Assembly (NCBI GenBank): GCA_002086835.1
Contig: MVIG01000001.1
Span: forward strand, 496,001-560,000
DNA from: Mycolicibacterium porcinum
Lineage (GTDB): Bacteria > Actinomycetota > Actinomycetes > Mycobacteriales > Mycobacteriaceae
Length of the DNA: 64,000 nt
Direction of reading: 5' to 3'
The notes below the pieces were generated by a model that saw nothing but the letters and a program-made list of their open reading frames with translations, did no database searches and had not been told where the DNA came from. Below, piece by piece: positions 26,358 to 34,900 of this stretch (positions within the stretch are counted from its first letter, which is position 1; every line of letters starts with the position of its first letter). Both the position numbers and the translations under genes were made by a program.

Positions 26358-28103
26358 GTGACTGACCCGATCTCAGCACCGGGCGATGGGCAAACCTTCC
26401 TCGGTCCGCAGCAAAGGGCGCAAGCCTGGCAACGACTCGGCAGCGAACAATTCGACGTGGTGGTGATCGGCGGCGGTGTCGTCGGCGCCGGTGCGGCGTT
26501 GGACGCGGCCACCCGTGGATTGAAAGTCGCATTGGTCGAGGCCCGTGACTTCGCGTCGGGCACGTCCAGCCGCAGTTCCAAGATGTTCCACGGTGGGCTG
26601 CGCTACCTCGAGCAGTTGGAGTTCGGGCTGGTTCGTGAGGCCCTGTACGAGCGGGAGCTGAGCCTGACCACGCTCGCACCGCACCTGGTGAAACCGCTGC
26701 CGTTCCTGTTCCCGCTGACCAACCGTTGGTGGGAGCGGCCCTACATCGCGGCGGGCATCTTCCTCTATGACCAGCTCGGTGGCGCGAAATCCGTTCCGGC
26801 GCAAAAACATCTGACCAAGGCGGGGGCTCTGCGGTTGGCTCCCGGGCTCAAGCGCAGTTCGCTGATCGGCGGGATCCGGTACTACGACACCGTCGTCGAC
26901 GATGCCCGCCACACCATGACCGTGGCGCGTACCGCCGCCCACTACGGCGCGGTGGTGCGCTCGTCGAGTCAGGTGGTGGCGTTGTTGCGCGAGGGCGATC
27001 GCGTGGTGGGTGTCACCCTGCGCGATTCCGAGGACGGGGCCATCACCGAGGTGCGGGGCCATGTCGTGGTCAACGCGACCGGGGTGTGGACCGACGAGAT
27101 CCAGGCATTGTCCAAGGAGCGTGGCCGGTTCCGGGTGCGCGCCTCCAAGGGCGTGCACATCGTGGTGCCACGGGATCGGATCGTCAGCGAGGTGGCGATC
27201 ATCCTGCGTACCGAGAAATCGGTGCTATTCGTGATTCCGTGGGGCACGCACTGGATCATCGGCACCACCGACACGGACTGGAATCTGGACCTCGCGCATC
27301 CCGCCGCGACGAAGGCCGACATCGACTACATCCTGGGTCACGTCAACACCGTGCTGGCCACCCCGCTGACCCACGACGACATCGACGGCGTGTATGCCGG
27401 GCTGCGTCCGCTGCTGGCCGGTGAGAGTGAGGAAACCTCCAAGCTCTCGCGTGAGCACGCGGTCGCGGTGCCTTCGCCGGGCCTGGTGGCCATCGCGGGC
27501 GGGAAGTACACCACCTACCGGGTGATGGCGGCGGACGCGATCGATGCTGCCGCGGAGTTCATCCCGGCCCGGGTGGCGCCCTCGATCACCGAGAAGGTCC
27601 CGCTGATGGGGGCCGACGGGTACTTCGCCCTGATCAACCAGACGGAGTTCGTCGGGAAGCACTACGGGCTGCACCCGTACCGCGTCCGGCACTTGCTGGA
27701 TCGGTACGGCTCCCTGATCGGTGAGGTGCTCAAGATGGCGGAGGACAAGCCCGAGCTGCTGGCCCCGATCGCCGATGCGCCGGTGTATCTCAAGGTCGAG
27801 GCCTACTACGCCGCCGCCGCTGAGGGGGCGCTGCATCTCGAGGACATTCTGGCCAGGCGGATGCGGATCGCCATCGAGTACCCGCACAGGGGAGTCGATT
27901 GTGCGCGTGAGGTCGCCGAAGTGGTTGCGCCCGTGCTGGGTTGGACCGCCGAGGACGTCGACCGTGAGGTCGCCACCTACATCGCCCGGGTGGAGGCCGA
28001 GGTGCTTTCGCAGACCCAGCCCGACGACGAGTCCGCCGATGCGCTACGCCAGGCCGCGCCGGAGGCACGCGCCGAGATTCTCGAACCCGTGCCGTTGAAT
28101 TGA
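26358..28103 (+). CDS. glpD: FAD-dependent glycerol-3-phosphate dehydrogenase
   Basis: Oxidises sn-glycerol-3-phosphate to dihydroxyacetone phosphate, passing electrons via FAD to menaquinone at the membrane. 581 residues from a GTG at 26358, close to the M. tuberculosis GlpD2 length. Motifs: FDVVVIGGGVVGAGAALDAATRGL (FAD), SRSSKMFHGGLRYLEQ, a GTTDTDW segment in the substrate domain, LLAGESEETSKLSREH, and the C-terminal DAO domain with YGLHPYRVRHLLDRYG. In M. tuberculosis a phoU-like gene (phoY1) lies between glpD2 and the Rv3300c pseudouridine synthase; here the synthase follows after 7 bp, so they form one operon. Confidence 0.93.
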   Translation: MTDPISAPGDGQTFLGPQQRAQAWQRLGSEQFDVVVIGGGVVGAGAALDAATRGLKVALVEARDFASGTSSRSSKMFHGGLRYLEQLEFGLVREALYERELSLTTLAPHLVKPLPFLFPLTNRWWERPYIAAGIFLYDQLGGAKSVPAQKHLTKAGALRLAPGLKRSSLIGGIRYYDTVVDDARHTMTVARTAAHYGAVVRSSSQVVALLREGDRVVGVTLRDSEDGAITEVRGHVVVNATGVWTDEIQALSKERGRFRVRASKGVHIVVPRDRIVSEVAIILRTEKSVLFVIPWGTHWIIGTTDTDWNLDLAHPAATKADIDYILGHVNTVLATPLTHDDIDGVYAGLRPLLAGESEETSKLSREHAVAVPSPGLVAIAGGKYTTYRVMAADAIDAAAEFIPARVAPSITEKVPLMGADGYFALINQTEFVGKHYGLHPYRVRHLLDRYGSLIGEVLKMAEDKPELLAPIADAPVYLKVEAYYAAAAEGALHLEDILARRMRIAIEYPHRGVDCAREVAEVVAPVLGWTAEDVDREVATYIARVEAEVLSQTQPDDESADALRQAAPEARAEILEPVPLN

Positions 28104-28110
28104 CGCGATC

Positions 28111-28965
28111 TTGAGAGAGCGCCCGCCGCTGCCGGTGCGTGACGGCCTGGGCCCGGCGCGGCTGCGCCTCTTGGGCGGCAATGTGCACGACGAACTGGAG
28201 CAGCGGTTCGGCATCGGCGCGAAAGTGCTTGCCGGAGAGGTGGTCCTGCCGGACGGTACGACGGTCGACGCGACGACGACGCTGCCCGCGGGTGCACACG
28301 TGTACTTCTACCGCGACCTGGTCGACGAGGTGGAGGTGCCGTTCGACATTCCGGTGCTGTACCGCGACGACGACATCGTCGTGGTCGACAAGCCCCACTT
28401 CCTGGCAACCATGCCTCGCGGCGGGCACGTCGTGCAGACCGCGTTGGTGCGGCTGCGTCGTGAACTGGGTCTACCGGAGCTCAGCCCGGCGCACCGGCTG
28501 GACCGGCTGACCGCGGGTGTGTTGCTGTTCACCGCGCGCCGCGAGGTTCGGGGCAGATATCAGCGGCTGTTCGCCGAGGGCGGCACCCGCAAGACGTATC
28601 TGGCTCGCTCTGGCGGCACGGCGACGGTGCCGCTGCCCGCCACGTTGCGCAGCCGGATCATCAAGTACCGCGGGCAGTTACAGGCCTTCGAGGAGCCCGG
28701 CGAGCCCAACGCCGAGACGCACGTCGAGGACATGGGCGACGGGCTGTACCGGCTGTCGCCGCGTACCGGGCGGACACATCAGTTGCGGGTGCACATGGCC
28801 TCGATCGGGTTGCCGATCATCGGTGACTCCTTGTACCCCAACGTTATCGACGTCTCGCCCGATGATTTCGGGAATCCGCTGCGGCTGCTGGCCCAGCGCC
28901 TGGAGTTCACCGACCCGATCACCGGCGAAGCCCGCGAGTTCGTCAGTTCCCGCGTATTGGGCTGA
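28111..28965 (+). CDS. RluA-family pseudouridine synthase (Rv3300c-like)
   Basis: 284 residues from a TTG at 28111. The catalytic domain carries the RluA-family active-site motif PAHRLDRLTAGVLLF, with the nucleophilic Asp in HRLDR. Other signatures are the DIVVVDKP strand, the YLA segment after the thumb loop and the TGRTHQLRVHMASIGLPIIGD motif. It isomerises uridine to pseudouridine in an rRNA or tRNA; the site is not predictable. The N-terminal about 80 residues lack a clear S4 fold but include a 'YFYRDLVDEVEVPF' lead-in typical of the actinobacterial branch. Overlapping expression with glpD is likely. Confidence 0.87.
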   Translation: MRERPPLPVRDGLGPARLRLLGGNVHDELEQRFGIGAKVLAGEVVLPDGTTVDATTTLPAGAHVYFYRDLVDEVEVPFDIPVLYRDDDIVVVDKPHFLATMPRGGHVVQTALVRLRRELGLPELSPAHRLDRLTAGVLLFTARREVRGRYQRLFAEGGTRKTYLARSGGTATVPLPATLRSRIIKYRGQLQAFEEPGEPNAETHVEDMGDGLYRLSPRTGRTHQLRVHMASIGLPIIGDSLYPNVIDVSPDDFGNPLRLLAQRLEFTDPITGEAREFVSSRVLG

Positions 28966-29006
28966 AGCCTTGCGTGGCCGGACCACGGTGATGTTCTACT
29001 GACGGG

Positions 29007-29777
29007 GTGAACCGTGAGACTTTTGACCATCTGTTCGACATGACCGACCGGACCGTGATCGTGACCGGCGGTACCCGTGGCATCGGATTGGCTCTCGCCG
29101 AGGGCTTTACGCTGGCCGGCGCGCGCGTGGTGGTCGCCAGCCGCAAGGCCGATGCCTGCGAGCGAGCGGCCGAGCACCTGCGTGAGCTCGGGGGACAGGC
29201 GATCGGAGTTCCCACGCACAGCGGCAACATCGACGATCTCGGTGCGTTGGTGGAGCGTACGGTCGCCGAGTTCGGCGGGATCGATGTCGTCGTCAACAAC
29301 GCCGCCAACGCGCTCGCACAGCCGTTGGGGCAGATGACGCCGGAGGCCTGGGCCAAGTCCTATGAGGTGAACCTGCGTGGGCCGGTGTTCCTGGTGCAGC
29401 ACGCGCTGCCGCATCTGAAGGCCAGCCCGAAGGCTGCGGTGCTGAACATGGTGTCGGTCGGAGCGTTCAATTTCGCGCCGGCGCTGTCGATCTACGCCTC
29501 GGGCAAGGCCGCGCTGATGTCGGTCACCCGCTCGATGGCGGCCGAATTCGCCCCGCTCGGCATCCGGGTGAACGCTTTGGCGCCGGGCCCGGTCGACACC
29601 GACATGATGCGCAACAACCCGCAGGAGGCCATCGACCTCATGAAGGGCGGCACTTTGATGAAGCGCCTGGCCACCCCGGACGAGATGGTCGGTGCCGCGC
29701 TGCTCATGTGCTCGGACGCAGGCAGTTACATGACCGGGCAGGTGGTCATCGTCGACGGTGGTGGCACACCTCGATGA
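29007..29777 (+). CDS. SDR-family oxidoreductase
   Basis: 256 residues from a GTG at 29007. Classical SDR: TGGTRGIG cofactor loop, NNAAN, catalytic Ser in NMVSVGAFN, YASGK active site and the GQVVIVDGGG end. An Arg in the SRKADAC segment after strand 2 suggests NADP(H). Close in wording to the acyl/steroid-type SDRs abundant in mycobacteria; substrate not assignable. It is translationally coupled (ATGA) to the membrane protein that follows. Confidence 0.85.
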   Translation: MNRETFDHLFDMTDRTVIVTGGTRGIGLALAEGFTLAGARVVVASRKADACERAAEHLRELGGQAIGVPTHSGNIDDLGALVERTVAEFGGIDVVVNNAANALAQPLGQMTPEAWAKSYEVNLRGPVFLVQHALPHLKASPKAAVLNMVSVGAFNFAPALSIYASGKAALMSVTRSMAAEFAPLGIRVNALAPGPVDTDMMRNNPQEAIDLMKGGTLMKRLATPDEMVGAALLMCSDAGSYMTGQVVIVDGGGTPR

Positions 29778-30385
29778 CTGCTCCGGTACGCGACGACTTC
29801 ACCGTGCCGGTCGTACTGCACGGTGCCGACAGCACCCGGGTGTGGCGCAGTCGGGCGCGTCAGACTTTGACGATGTCGCCGGCCGGGCTCACGTTCGAAC
29901 GGCGCGGGGAGGCAGTGCAGCTCGCGTGGCGCGACATCACCGGCATCGCCATGGTCAACATGAGCGGGTCGATTCGAATCGCCTTCAATGCGTGGGCCAT
30001 CTGCGCGCAGGGTGCGGACCCGATCTACCCCCATGAGTTCGAGAAGGAATGGCCCACCGGGCAGATCGGGCGCTGGCTGGCGCATTATCGGCCCGATCTG
30101 GTGCTGCCTGCCGACGGAGCGATGTTGCCGTTCGGCATACCGCGTGAGTACTACCGGTGGGTCATCCCGTTGGCTGTGGTGGCCGGGCTCGTGGGTTCGT
30201 TCGTCGCCGCCAAATCGTTTGTCGGTGGACTCGGCGTCATGGCGGCCATGGTCGTGATCACGCTGCCTTTCACTTCGCCTCGGCGCCTTCGGATCGCAGG
30301 GTGCGTCTTCGTTACCGTCATGCTGGCCTGGTTGCTCGTGATCGGATTCCTGTGGCTCGTGCCGATCGACGGGAAGAGGTTGTGA
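29774..30385 (+). CDS. small membrane protein with PH-like cytosolic domain
   Basis: 203 residues from the ATG at 29774, overlapping the SDR stop by 4 bp. Residues about 1-115 are a beta-rich soluble part (LTMSPAGLTFERRGEAVQLAWRDITGI) typical of bacterial PH-like/DUF domains of membrane-associated proteins. Two to three hydrophobic helices follow (about 130-150, 150-165 and 175-197), ending in a short basic tail. Function unknown. Convergent with the crotonase gene (3-bp gap). Confidence 0.7.
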   Translation: MTAPVRDDFTVPVVLHGADSTRVWRSRARQTLTMSPAGLTFERRGEAVQLAWRDITGIAMVNMSGSIRIAFNAWAICAQGADPIYPHEFEKEWPTGQIGRWLAHYRPDLVLPADGAMLPFGIPREYYRWVIPLAVVAGLVGSFVAAKSFVGGLGVMAAMVVITLPFTSPRRLRIAGCVFVTVMLAWLLVIGFLWLVPIDGKRL

Positions 30386-30388
30386 CTC

Positions 30389-31180
30389 TCACTTGCGCTT
30401 CGTGAACTGGGCGGACCCGCTCAGGCTGCCGGTGCCGACCGACAGGATCTGGCTGCGGTTCTCCACGTGGAGAGCTGTTTCCAGACAGCCGGCGTCGAGA
30501 TTGGCCCACAGCACCTGCTTGGTCGATTCCAGGCCGAACTTGCCGTAGCCACACAGGGTCTCGGCGGTCTCCAGGGCGGCGTCGAGCAGGTTCGCGGTGT
30601 CGTCGACGACCCGGGTGACCAGGCCGAGCCGCAGTGCCTCGGCCGCGTCGACCGCCCGTGCGGTGAGGATCAGGTCGAACGCCGGGCCGGCACCGATGAT
30701 CCTGGGCAGGGTGTAGCTCACCCCGATGTCACAGCCGCCGATGCCGAGCTTGATGAACTGCGTGCAGAACTTCGCCGCCGGGCCCGCGATCCGGATGTCG
30801 CTGGCTGCGGCCAGCGCGAAGCCGCCGCCGTAGGCCGCGCCGTTCACCGCGGCGATGACGGGTTGGCGCAGCCGGTGCAGCTTGACCGTCAGGTTCGCGA
30901 TGCGTTCCTGCCAGCGCATGCCGGAGCGGGGAAACTCGGTGCCGCCGCCGGCTTCGGGTGGGTTGGGATCGCTCAGGTCCAGGCCCGAGCAGAAGCCGCG
31001 TCCGGCGCCGGTGAGCACCACGACGCGGCAGTCGTTGTTCGCCGCGATCGCATCGAGGGTGGCGTGCAGTGCCTCGACCAGCTCGTGGGACAACGCATTG
31101 AGCTTGTCGGGCCGATTAAGCGTGATGACGGCGATATCAGGCCGCGGGTAGGCAAGGTCGAGTGGCTGCGCAGGGGACAT
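30389..31180 (-). CDS. enoyl-CoA hydratase/isomerase family (crotonase) protein
   Basis: 263 residues with the crotonase fold: the oxyanion-hole motif GRGFCSGLDLSD, then AAVNGAAYGGGFALAAASDIRIAG. The first catalytic Glu position of hydratases is not Glu here (GGGFALA rather than GGGxEL-A), and the second is also altered (QFIKLGIGGCDIGVSYTLPR in place of PE-LG-P--G). It is therefore probably not a classical 2-enoyl-CoA hydratase but another crotonase activity. It lies beside the TetR/desaturase locus, so a role in modifying acyl-CoA is reasonable but inferred. Confidence 0.8.
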   Translation of the reverse strand: MSPAQPLDLAYPRPDIAVITLNRPDKLNALSHELVEALHATLDAIAANNDCRVVVLTGAGRGFCSGLDLSDPNPPEAGGGTEFPRSGMRWQERIANLTVKLHRLRQPVIAAVNGAAYGGGFALAAASDIRIAGPAAKFCTQFIKLGIGGCDIGVSYTLPRIIGAGPAFDLILTARAVDAAEALRLGLVTRVVDDTANLLDAALETAETLCGYGKFGLESTKQVLWANLDAGCLETALHVENRSQILSVGTGSLSGSAQFTKRK

Positions 31181-31189
31181 GACCGGACC

Positions 31190-31882
31190 TTAGTCGGTGC
31201 TGTGCCACCCGTTGACGCCGACGGCGATCATCCGTAGTTGCTTGACGGCGGTGCGGTGTATGGCCTCGATCGCTGACGCATCCCCGGCATCTTCGAGGCT
31301 CTCGGCGATCGAGATCATCGCGTTGACGAAGAGGTTGGCCAGGATGTTGAGATCCTCGCTGCTCCAGTCCTTGAGGGCAGGGAAGCGGGCCAGGTCGATC
31401 GCGAGCTCAGAGGTGATCAACCGGATCTCTGTGCGAATCGCGTAGCGCAGCACGGAGACCCCGCTGGAGCGTTCGCGGGCGATGAACCGCCAGTGCTCGC
31501 GTCGGTCGTTGACGCTGCCGATGAGGATCTCGGCCGATGATTCGATGACGTGATGCGGGTCGAGCTTGCCGGCGCGCGCACCGCGGAGCATGTCGCGCAA
31601 AGAGCGGAACGACTCGTCGATGAGCACGAGGCCAAGCGCGTCCATCGAGTCGAAGTGCCGGTAGAACGCGGCGGGCACGATGCCTGTCTCCCGGGTCACC
31701 TCCCGCAGGGACAGCGCGCTGAAGCTGCGGTCTTCCAGCAAGGTCAATGCCGCGGTGATGATCGCGCGCCGGGTGGCCTCTTTGCGTTCTTCCCTGGACA
31801 GCGTGTCCCGCGACCGCGACGACGTTTCGGTCCGTCGCGGCCGTGACGTGGATGTTCGTGAATTGGGCGTACGTCTGTTCAC
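31190..31882 (-). CDS. TetR-family regulator, FabR/DesT-like
   Basis: About 230 residues from a GTG at 31882; another GTG at 31900 is in frame. After an Arg/Ser/Thr-rich arm the HTH reads RSFSALSLREVTRETGIVPAAFYRHFDSMDALGL. The SFSALSLREV-RE-GI-P--FYRHF and ALGL-LIDES wording, and the C-terminal VKQLRMIAVGV-GW end, are strikingly like E. coli FabR and Pseudomonas DesT, which sense the unsaturated/saturated acyl-CoA ratio and control desaturation. Here it sits divergent to a ferredoxin-reductase/acyl-CoA desaturase operon, matching the desT-desCB arrangement. Family memory, not a search, supports the name. Confidence 0.85.
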   Translation of the reverse strand: MNRRTPNSRTSTSRPRRTETSSRSRDTLSREERKEATRRAIITAALTLLEDRSFSALSLREVTRETGIVPAAFYRHFDSMDALGLVLIDESFRSLRDMLRGARAGKLDPHHVIESSAEILIGSVNDRREHWRFIARERSSGVSVLRYAIRTEIRLITSELAIDLARFPALKDWSSEDLNILANLFVNAMISIAESLEDAGDASAIEAIHRTAVKQLRMIAVGVNGWHSTD

Positions 31883-31961
31883 TGATGTGAACCCTACCAC
31901 TCGCTGGGTTTTTATCGTTGACAGAGTCGCCTGTGCACGCGCACTGTGTACACATGTTCAC
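31877..31961. promoter_or_regulatory. FabR/DesT-type operators at the desaturase promoter
   Basis: Two dyads built from the same hexamers: GTTCAC-TGAT-GTGAAC (31877-31892, perfect, at the regulator start) and GTGTAC-ACAT-GTTCAC (31946-31961, one mismatch, spanning the reductase ATG at 31954). The second, extended to TGTGTACACATGTTCACT (31945-31962), agrees at 13 of 18 positions with the DesT operator AGTGAACGCTTGTTGACT as recalled. The site over the start codon suggests direct repression of a leaderless or short-leader transcript. Confidence 0.6.
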
Positions 31962-33033
31962 TCAAACAATCGCAAAGCGGGTGCTGGCAGCACCGCGCGT
32001 GAGTGCGCTCGCAAACCTGCTGACCGGCCCGCACGGAGTTGATCGCTACACCGAGCTGGTCGAGCCGACCTGGACGCTGGGCGACGCCCGCGCCAAGGTG
32101 ATCGCAGTGCGGCGGCAGACGCCGCGCAGCGTCACGCTGACCCTCGAACCCAACACGGCTTTCGCCGGCTTTCGGGCGGGGCAGCACATCAACCTCTCTG
32201 TCGAGATCAACGGCAGGCGCCGCACCCGGTGCTACTCGCAGGCCAGTGCCGAAGGGGCTCGCCACCTCGAGCTGACGGTCGGCCGCCACGACGGCGGGCT
32301 GGTCTCGAACTACCTGTGCGACCACGCCTACCCCGGCATGGTTCTCGGGCTCGATTCGGTCGGGGGCGATTTCGTCCTGCCCGACGCGTTGCCTCGACGC
32401 ATCCTGTTCGTCTCCGGTGGCAGCGGCATCACCCCGGTGATGTCCATGCTCCGCACATTGCGTGCACAGGCGTTCACCGGCGAGGTCGCGTTCGTCCACT
32501 ACGCACGTGGCGTCGACGAAGCCTGTTACCGCGCTGAGTTGGCCGCCATGCGTTCGGCCGGCGTGCGGGTCCTGCACGGTTACACCCGCGACGGGGCCGC
32601 CGGGGACCTGGACGGGTACTTCGGTCCCGCTCATCTGGCGCAGGCGTTCCCGGGCTCTGAGCCCGATGCGGTGTTCGTCTGTGGCCCGCCGGCGCTGGTC
32701 GACGCGGTGCGTGAGGTTCGTCCTGACGCACACTCGGAGAGCTTCGTTCCGCCGGTGTTCGCAGTGCCGGCTGGATCGACCGGGGGCACTGTCCGATTCG
32801 CCAACAGCGACGTGGAGGTGACCGACGACGGTCAACCGCTGTTGGTGCAGGCCGAGGCGGCCGGCCTCACCCCGGAAAGCGGTTGCCGCATGGGCATCTG
32901 CCACACCTGCACGCGATCCAAGACTCGCGGCGCGGTTCGCAACCTGATCACCGGCGCGATCTCCACCGCCGACTGCGAAGACATCGAAATATGCGTCACC
33001 GCACCCGTCGGCGACGTCGTCATCGACCTTTGA
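31954..33033 (+). CDS. ferredoxin-type oxidoreductase, electron donor to the desaturase (Rv3230c-like)
   Basis: 359 residues from the ATG at 31954. Domains in order: FAD-binding ferredoxin-reductase domain (about 45-150, with RTRCYSQASA flavin motif), NAD(P)-binding domain (about 155-265, RILFVSGGSGITPVMSML and VFVCGPPALVDAV), and a C-terminal plant-type [2Fe-2S] ferredoxin domain with Cys311, Cys316, Cys319 and Cys347. It passes electrons from NADPH through FAD and the cluster to the di-iron desaturase encoded 27 bp downstream. The same pair is Rv3230c-Rv3229c in M. tuberculosis. Confidence 0.92.
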   Translation: MFTQTIAKRVLAAPRVSALANLLTGPHGVDRYTELVEPTWTLGDARAKVIAVRRQTPRSVTLTLEPNTAFAGFRAGQHINLSVEINGRRRTRCYSQASAEGARHLELTVGRHDGGLVSNYLCDHAYPGMVLGLDSVGGDFVLPDALPRRILFVSGGSGITPVMSMLRTLRAQAFTGEVAFVHYARGVDEACYRAELAAMRSAGVRVLHGYTRDGAAGDLDGYFGPAHLAQAFPGSEPDAVFVCGPPALVDAVREVRPDAHSESFVPPVFAVPAGSTGGTVRFANSDVEVTDDGQPLLVQAEAAGLTPESGCRMGICHTCTRSKTRGAVRNLITGAISTADCEDIEICVTAPVGDVVIDL

Positions 33034-33060
33034 GATCTATCGACCCTGAAAGGCGCAGAC

Positions 33061-34212
33061 ATGACTCACTACACCTTGACCCCCGAACAGTTCGAAACCT
33101 TCGGCGCCGAACTCGACGCCATCCGTGAAAAGGCGATAGCCGATTTCGGCGAGCGCGACGCCACCTACATCCGCGACATCATCAAGATGCAGCGCAAACT
33201 CGAAATCGGCGGCCGGGCCCTGCTGTTCCTGCCGCCCGCCTGGCCCGTCGGCACCGTGATGCTCGGATTGTCGAAGATCCTGGACAACATGGAGATCGGC
33301 CACAACGTCATGCACGGCCAGTACGACTGGATGGGTGATCCGGCGTTGCGCGGCCAGAACTTCGAATGGGATTCGGCCTGCCCGTCCAACCAGTGGCGGC
33401 ACTCGCACAACTACATGCACCACACCTACACCAACATCGTCGACATGGACCGCGACATCGGTTACGGCGTCCTGCGGATGAGCGAGGACCAGAAGTGGAG
33501 TCCCTACTATCTGGGTAATCCGCTGTACGCCTTCCTGTTGATGGTGTTCTTCCAGTACGGCGTCGCACTGCACGAGCTCGAGACCGAGCGCATCCGCACC
33601 GGCGAGATCAAGCTGCGGGACAAGAAGGACATGCTGCGCGAGATGTGGGCGAAGGTCCGCAAGCAGACCGTCAAGGACTACGTGGCCTTCCCGCTGCTGG
33701 CCGGACCGTTCGCGCCATTCGTGTTCGCGGGCAACATGACTGCCAATCTGATGCGCAACGTGTGGTCCTACACCATCATCTTCTGCGGCCACTTCCCTGA
33801 GGGCACCCACGAATTCACCATCGAGGAAACCCAGGACGAGACGCGCGGGCAGTGGTACTACCGCCAGCTGCTGGGTTCGGCGAACCTGTCCGGCGGCAAG
33901 TGGTTCCACATCTTCAGCGGCAACCTGTCGTTCCAGATCGAACACCACCTGTTCCCGGACATCCCGGCGCACCGTTATGCCGAGATCTCCGGCGAGGTCA
34001 AGGAGATCTGCCAGCGCTACGGACTGCCGTACAACACCGGCCCGATCCACAAGCAGTTCGCCTCGGTGGTCCGCAAGATCGTCCGGCTGGCGTTCCCGTG
34101 GGGCGGCAAGCCCAAGGATCCGGAGCCCGTTGTGACCGAGTCCACAGCCAAAGAGCCTGCCCCGGAACCGGCTTCGCAGCCGATCTGCGAGCCCGAACTC
34201 GTCAACTGCTGA
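33061..34212 (+). CDS. desA3: membrane acyl-CoA desaturase
   Basis: 383 residues. Integral-membrane di-iron fatty-acid desaturase with the three His boxes: HNVMH (81-85), HSHNYMHH (114-121) and QIEHH (His295/296). Hydrophobic segments lie at about 52-75 and 200-235. It introduces the delta-9 double bond of stearoyl-CoA to make oleoyl-CoA, using the reductase encoded just upstream; identity with DesA3 is based on the His-box layout and the conserved partner. Ends in a charged Pro/Glu tail. Its last 11 bp overlap the convergent acetyltransferase gene. Confidence 0.92.
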   Translation: MTHYTLTPEQFETFGAELDAIREKAIADFGERDATYIRDIIKMQRKLEIGGRALLFLPPAWPVGTVMLGLSKILDNMEIGHNVMHGQYDWMGDPALRGQNFEWDSACPSNQWRHSHNYMHHTYTNIVDMDRDIGYGVLRMSEDQKWSPYYLGNPLYAFLLMVFFQYGVALHELETERIRTGEIKLRDKKDMLREMWAKVRKQTVKDYVAFPLLAGPFAPFVFAGNMTANLMRNVWSYTIIFCGHFPEGTHEFTIEETQDETRGQWYYRQLLGSANLSGGKWFHIFSGNLSFQIEHHLFPDIPAHRYAEISGEVKEICQRYGLPYNTGPIHKQFASVVRKIVRLAFPWGGKPKDPEPVVTESTAKEPAPEPASQPICEPELVNC

Positions 34213-34717
34213 CCGGCAGGCTGCACTGCAGCAGCACCGTGTCGAGCCATCGTCCGTGCTTGTAGCCCACCGCCCGCAGGCGGCCCGCCTCGGCGAATCC
34301 GTGCTTGCGGTGCAGGGCAAGGGATGCCGCCGCCTCGTCGGTGTCGACCACCACGGCGATCACCTCACGGATACCTGCTGCAGCGCAGCCATCCAGAAGT
34401 CCTTGCAGCAGTAGTGTTCCGATGCCGCGGCCGGCGGCCTGAGGTTCGAGGTAGATCGAGTTCTCCACGGTGTGCCGATACGCCGGCCGCAGCTTCCACG
34501 GTGCGCAGTAGGCATAGCCGACGATCTCGTCATCGAGTACCGCGGTGAGGAACGGCAATTCACGTTCGCGCGCCGTCGCGAGCCTGCGCTCCCACTCCTC
34601 GCGATGTGGCGGGATCAGCTCGAACGTCGCGACCCCGGTCTCGACATGGTGGGCATAGATGGCGCTGATCGCGTCGAGGTCGTCCGGTGACGTAGCGCGG
34701 ACGACGATGTTGGTCAT
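34202..34717 (-). CDS. GNAT-family acetyltransferase, phosphinothricin acetyltransferase-like
   Basis: 171 residues. GNAT fold with the acetyl-CoA-binding AAGRGIGTLLLQGLL loop (about 92-106) and the preceding YLEPQ strand. The ATSPDDLDAISAIYAHHVETGVATFE opening and W-Y-G-KHGRWLDT end are typical of the PAT/Bar-like branch, whose members N-acetylate phosphinothricin, methionine sulfoximine or related amino acids. The natural substrate here is unknown. It ends inside desA3. Confidence 0.82.
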   Translation of the reverse strand: MTNIVVRATSPDDLDAISAIYAHHVETGVATFELIPPHREEWERRLATARERELPFLTAVLDDEIVGYAYCAPWKLRPAYRHTVENSIYLEPQAAGRGIGTLLLQGLLDGCAAAGIREVIAVVVDTDEAAASLALHRKHGFAEAGRLRAVGYKHGRWLDTVLLQCSLPVSS

Positions 34718-34759
34718 GTTTTCACCCTAAGCTGACGCTCAGTCGAGGGAGTGATTCCG

Positions 34760-34835
34760 ATGGCCTACGTCAAGGCTGCGCGCCGTCCGCGTGGCGCAGG
34801 AGGTCGCCCAGGCGCTGTCCTGGAAAACCGGCTAG
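34760..34835 (+). pseudogene. possible remnant of a short gene
   Basis: In the 183-bp gap between the acetyltransferase and the cyclase fusion, one frame reads MAYVKAARR from an ATG at 34760 and another frame, shifted by one base, reads VAQEVAQALSWKTG to a TAG at 34833-34835. Together they resemble a short helical protein start interrupted by a frameshift. There is a good purine-rich stretch upstream (GAGGGAG). The evidence is thin; it may simply be noncoding. Confidence 0.2.
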
Positions 34836-34900
34836 AGGTGGCTTTTTTCGGATGAGTGGAAGCGGACTTCAGGGTTGCCGGACCGCAGTACGCTCATGCC

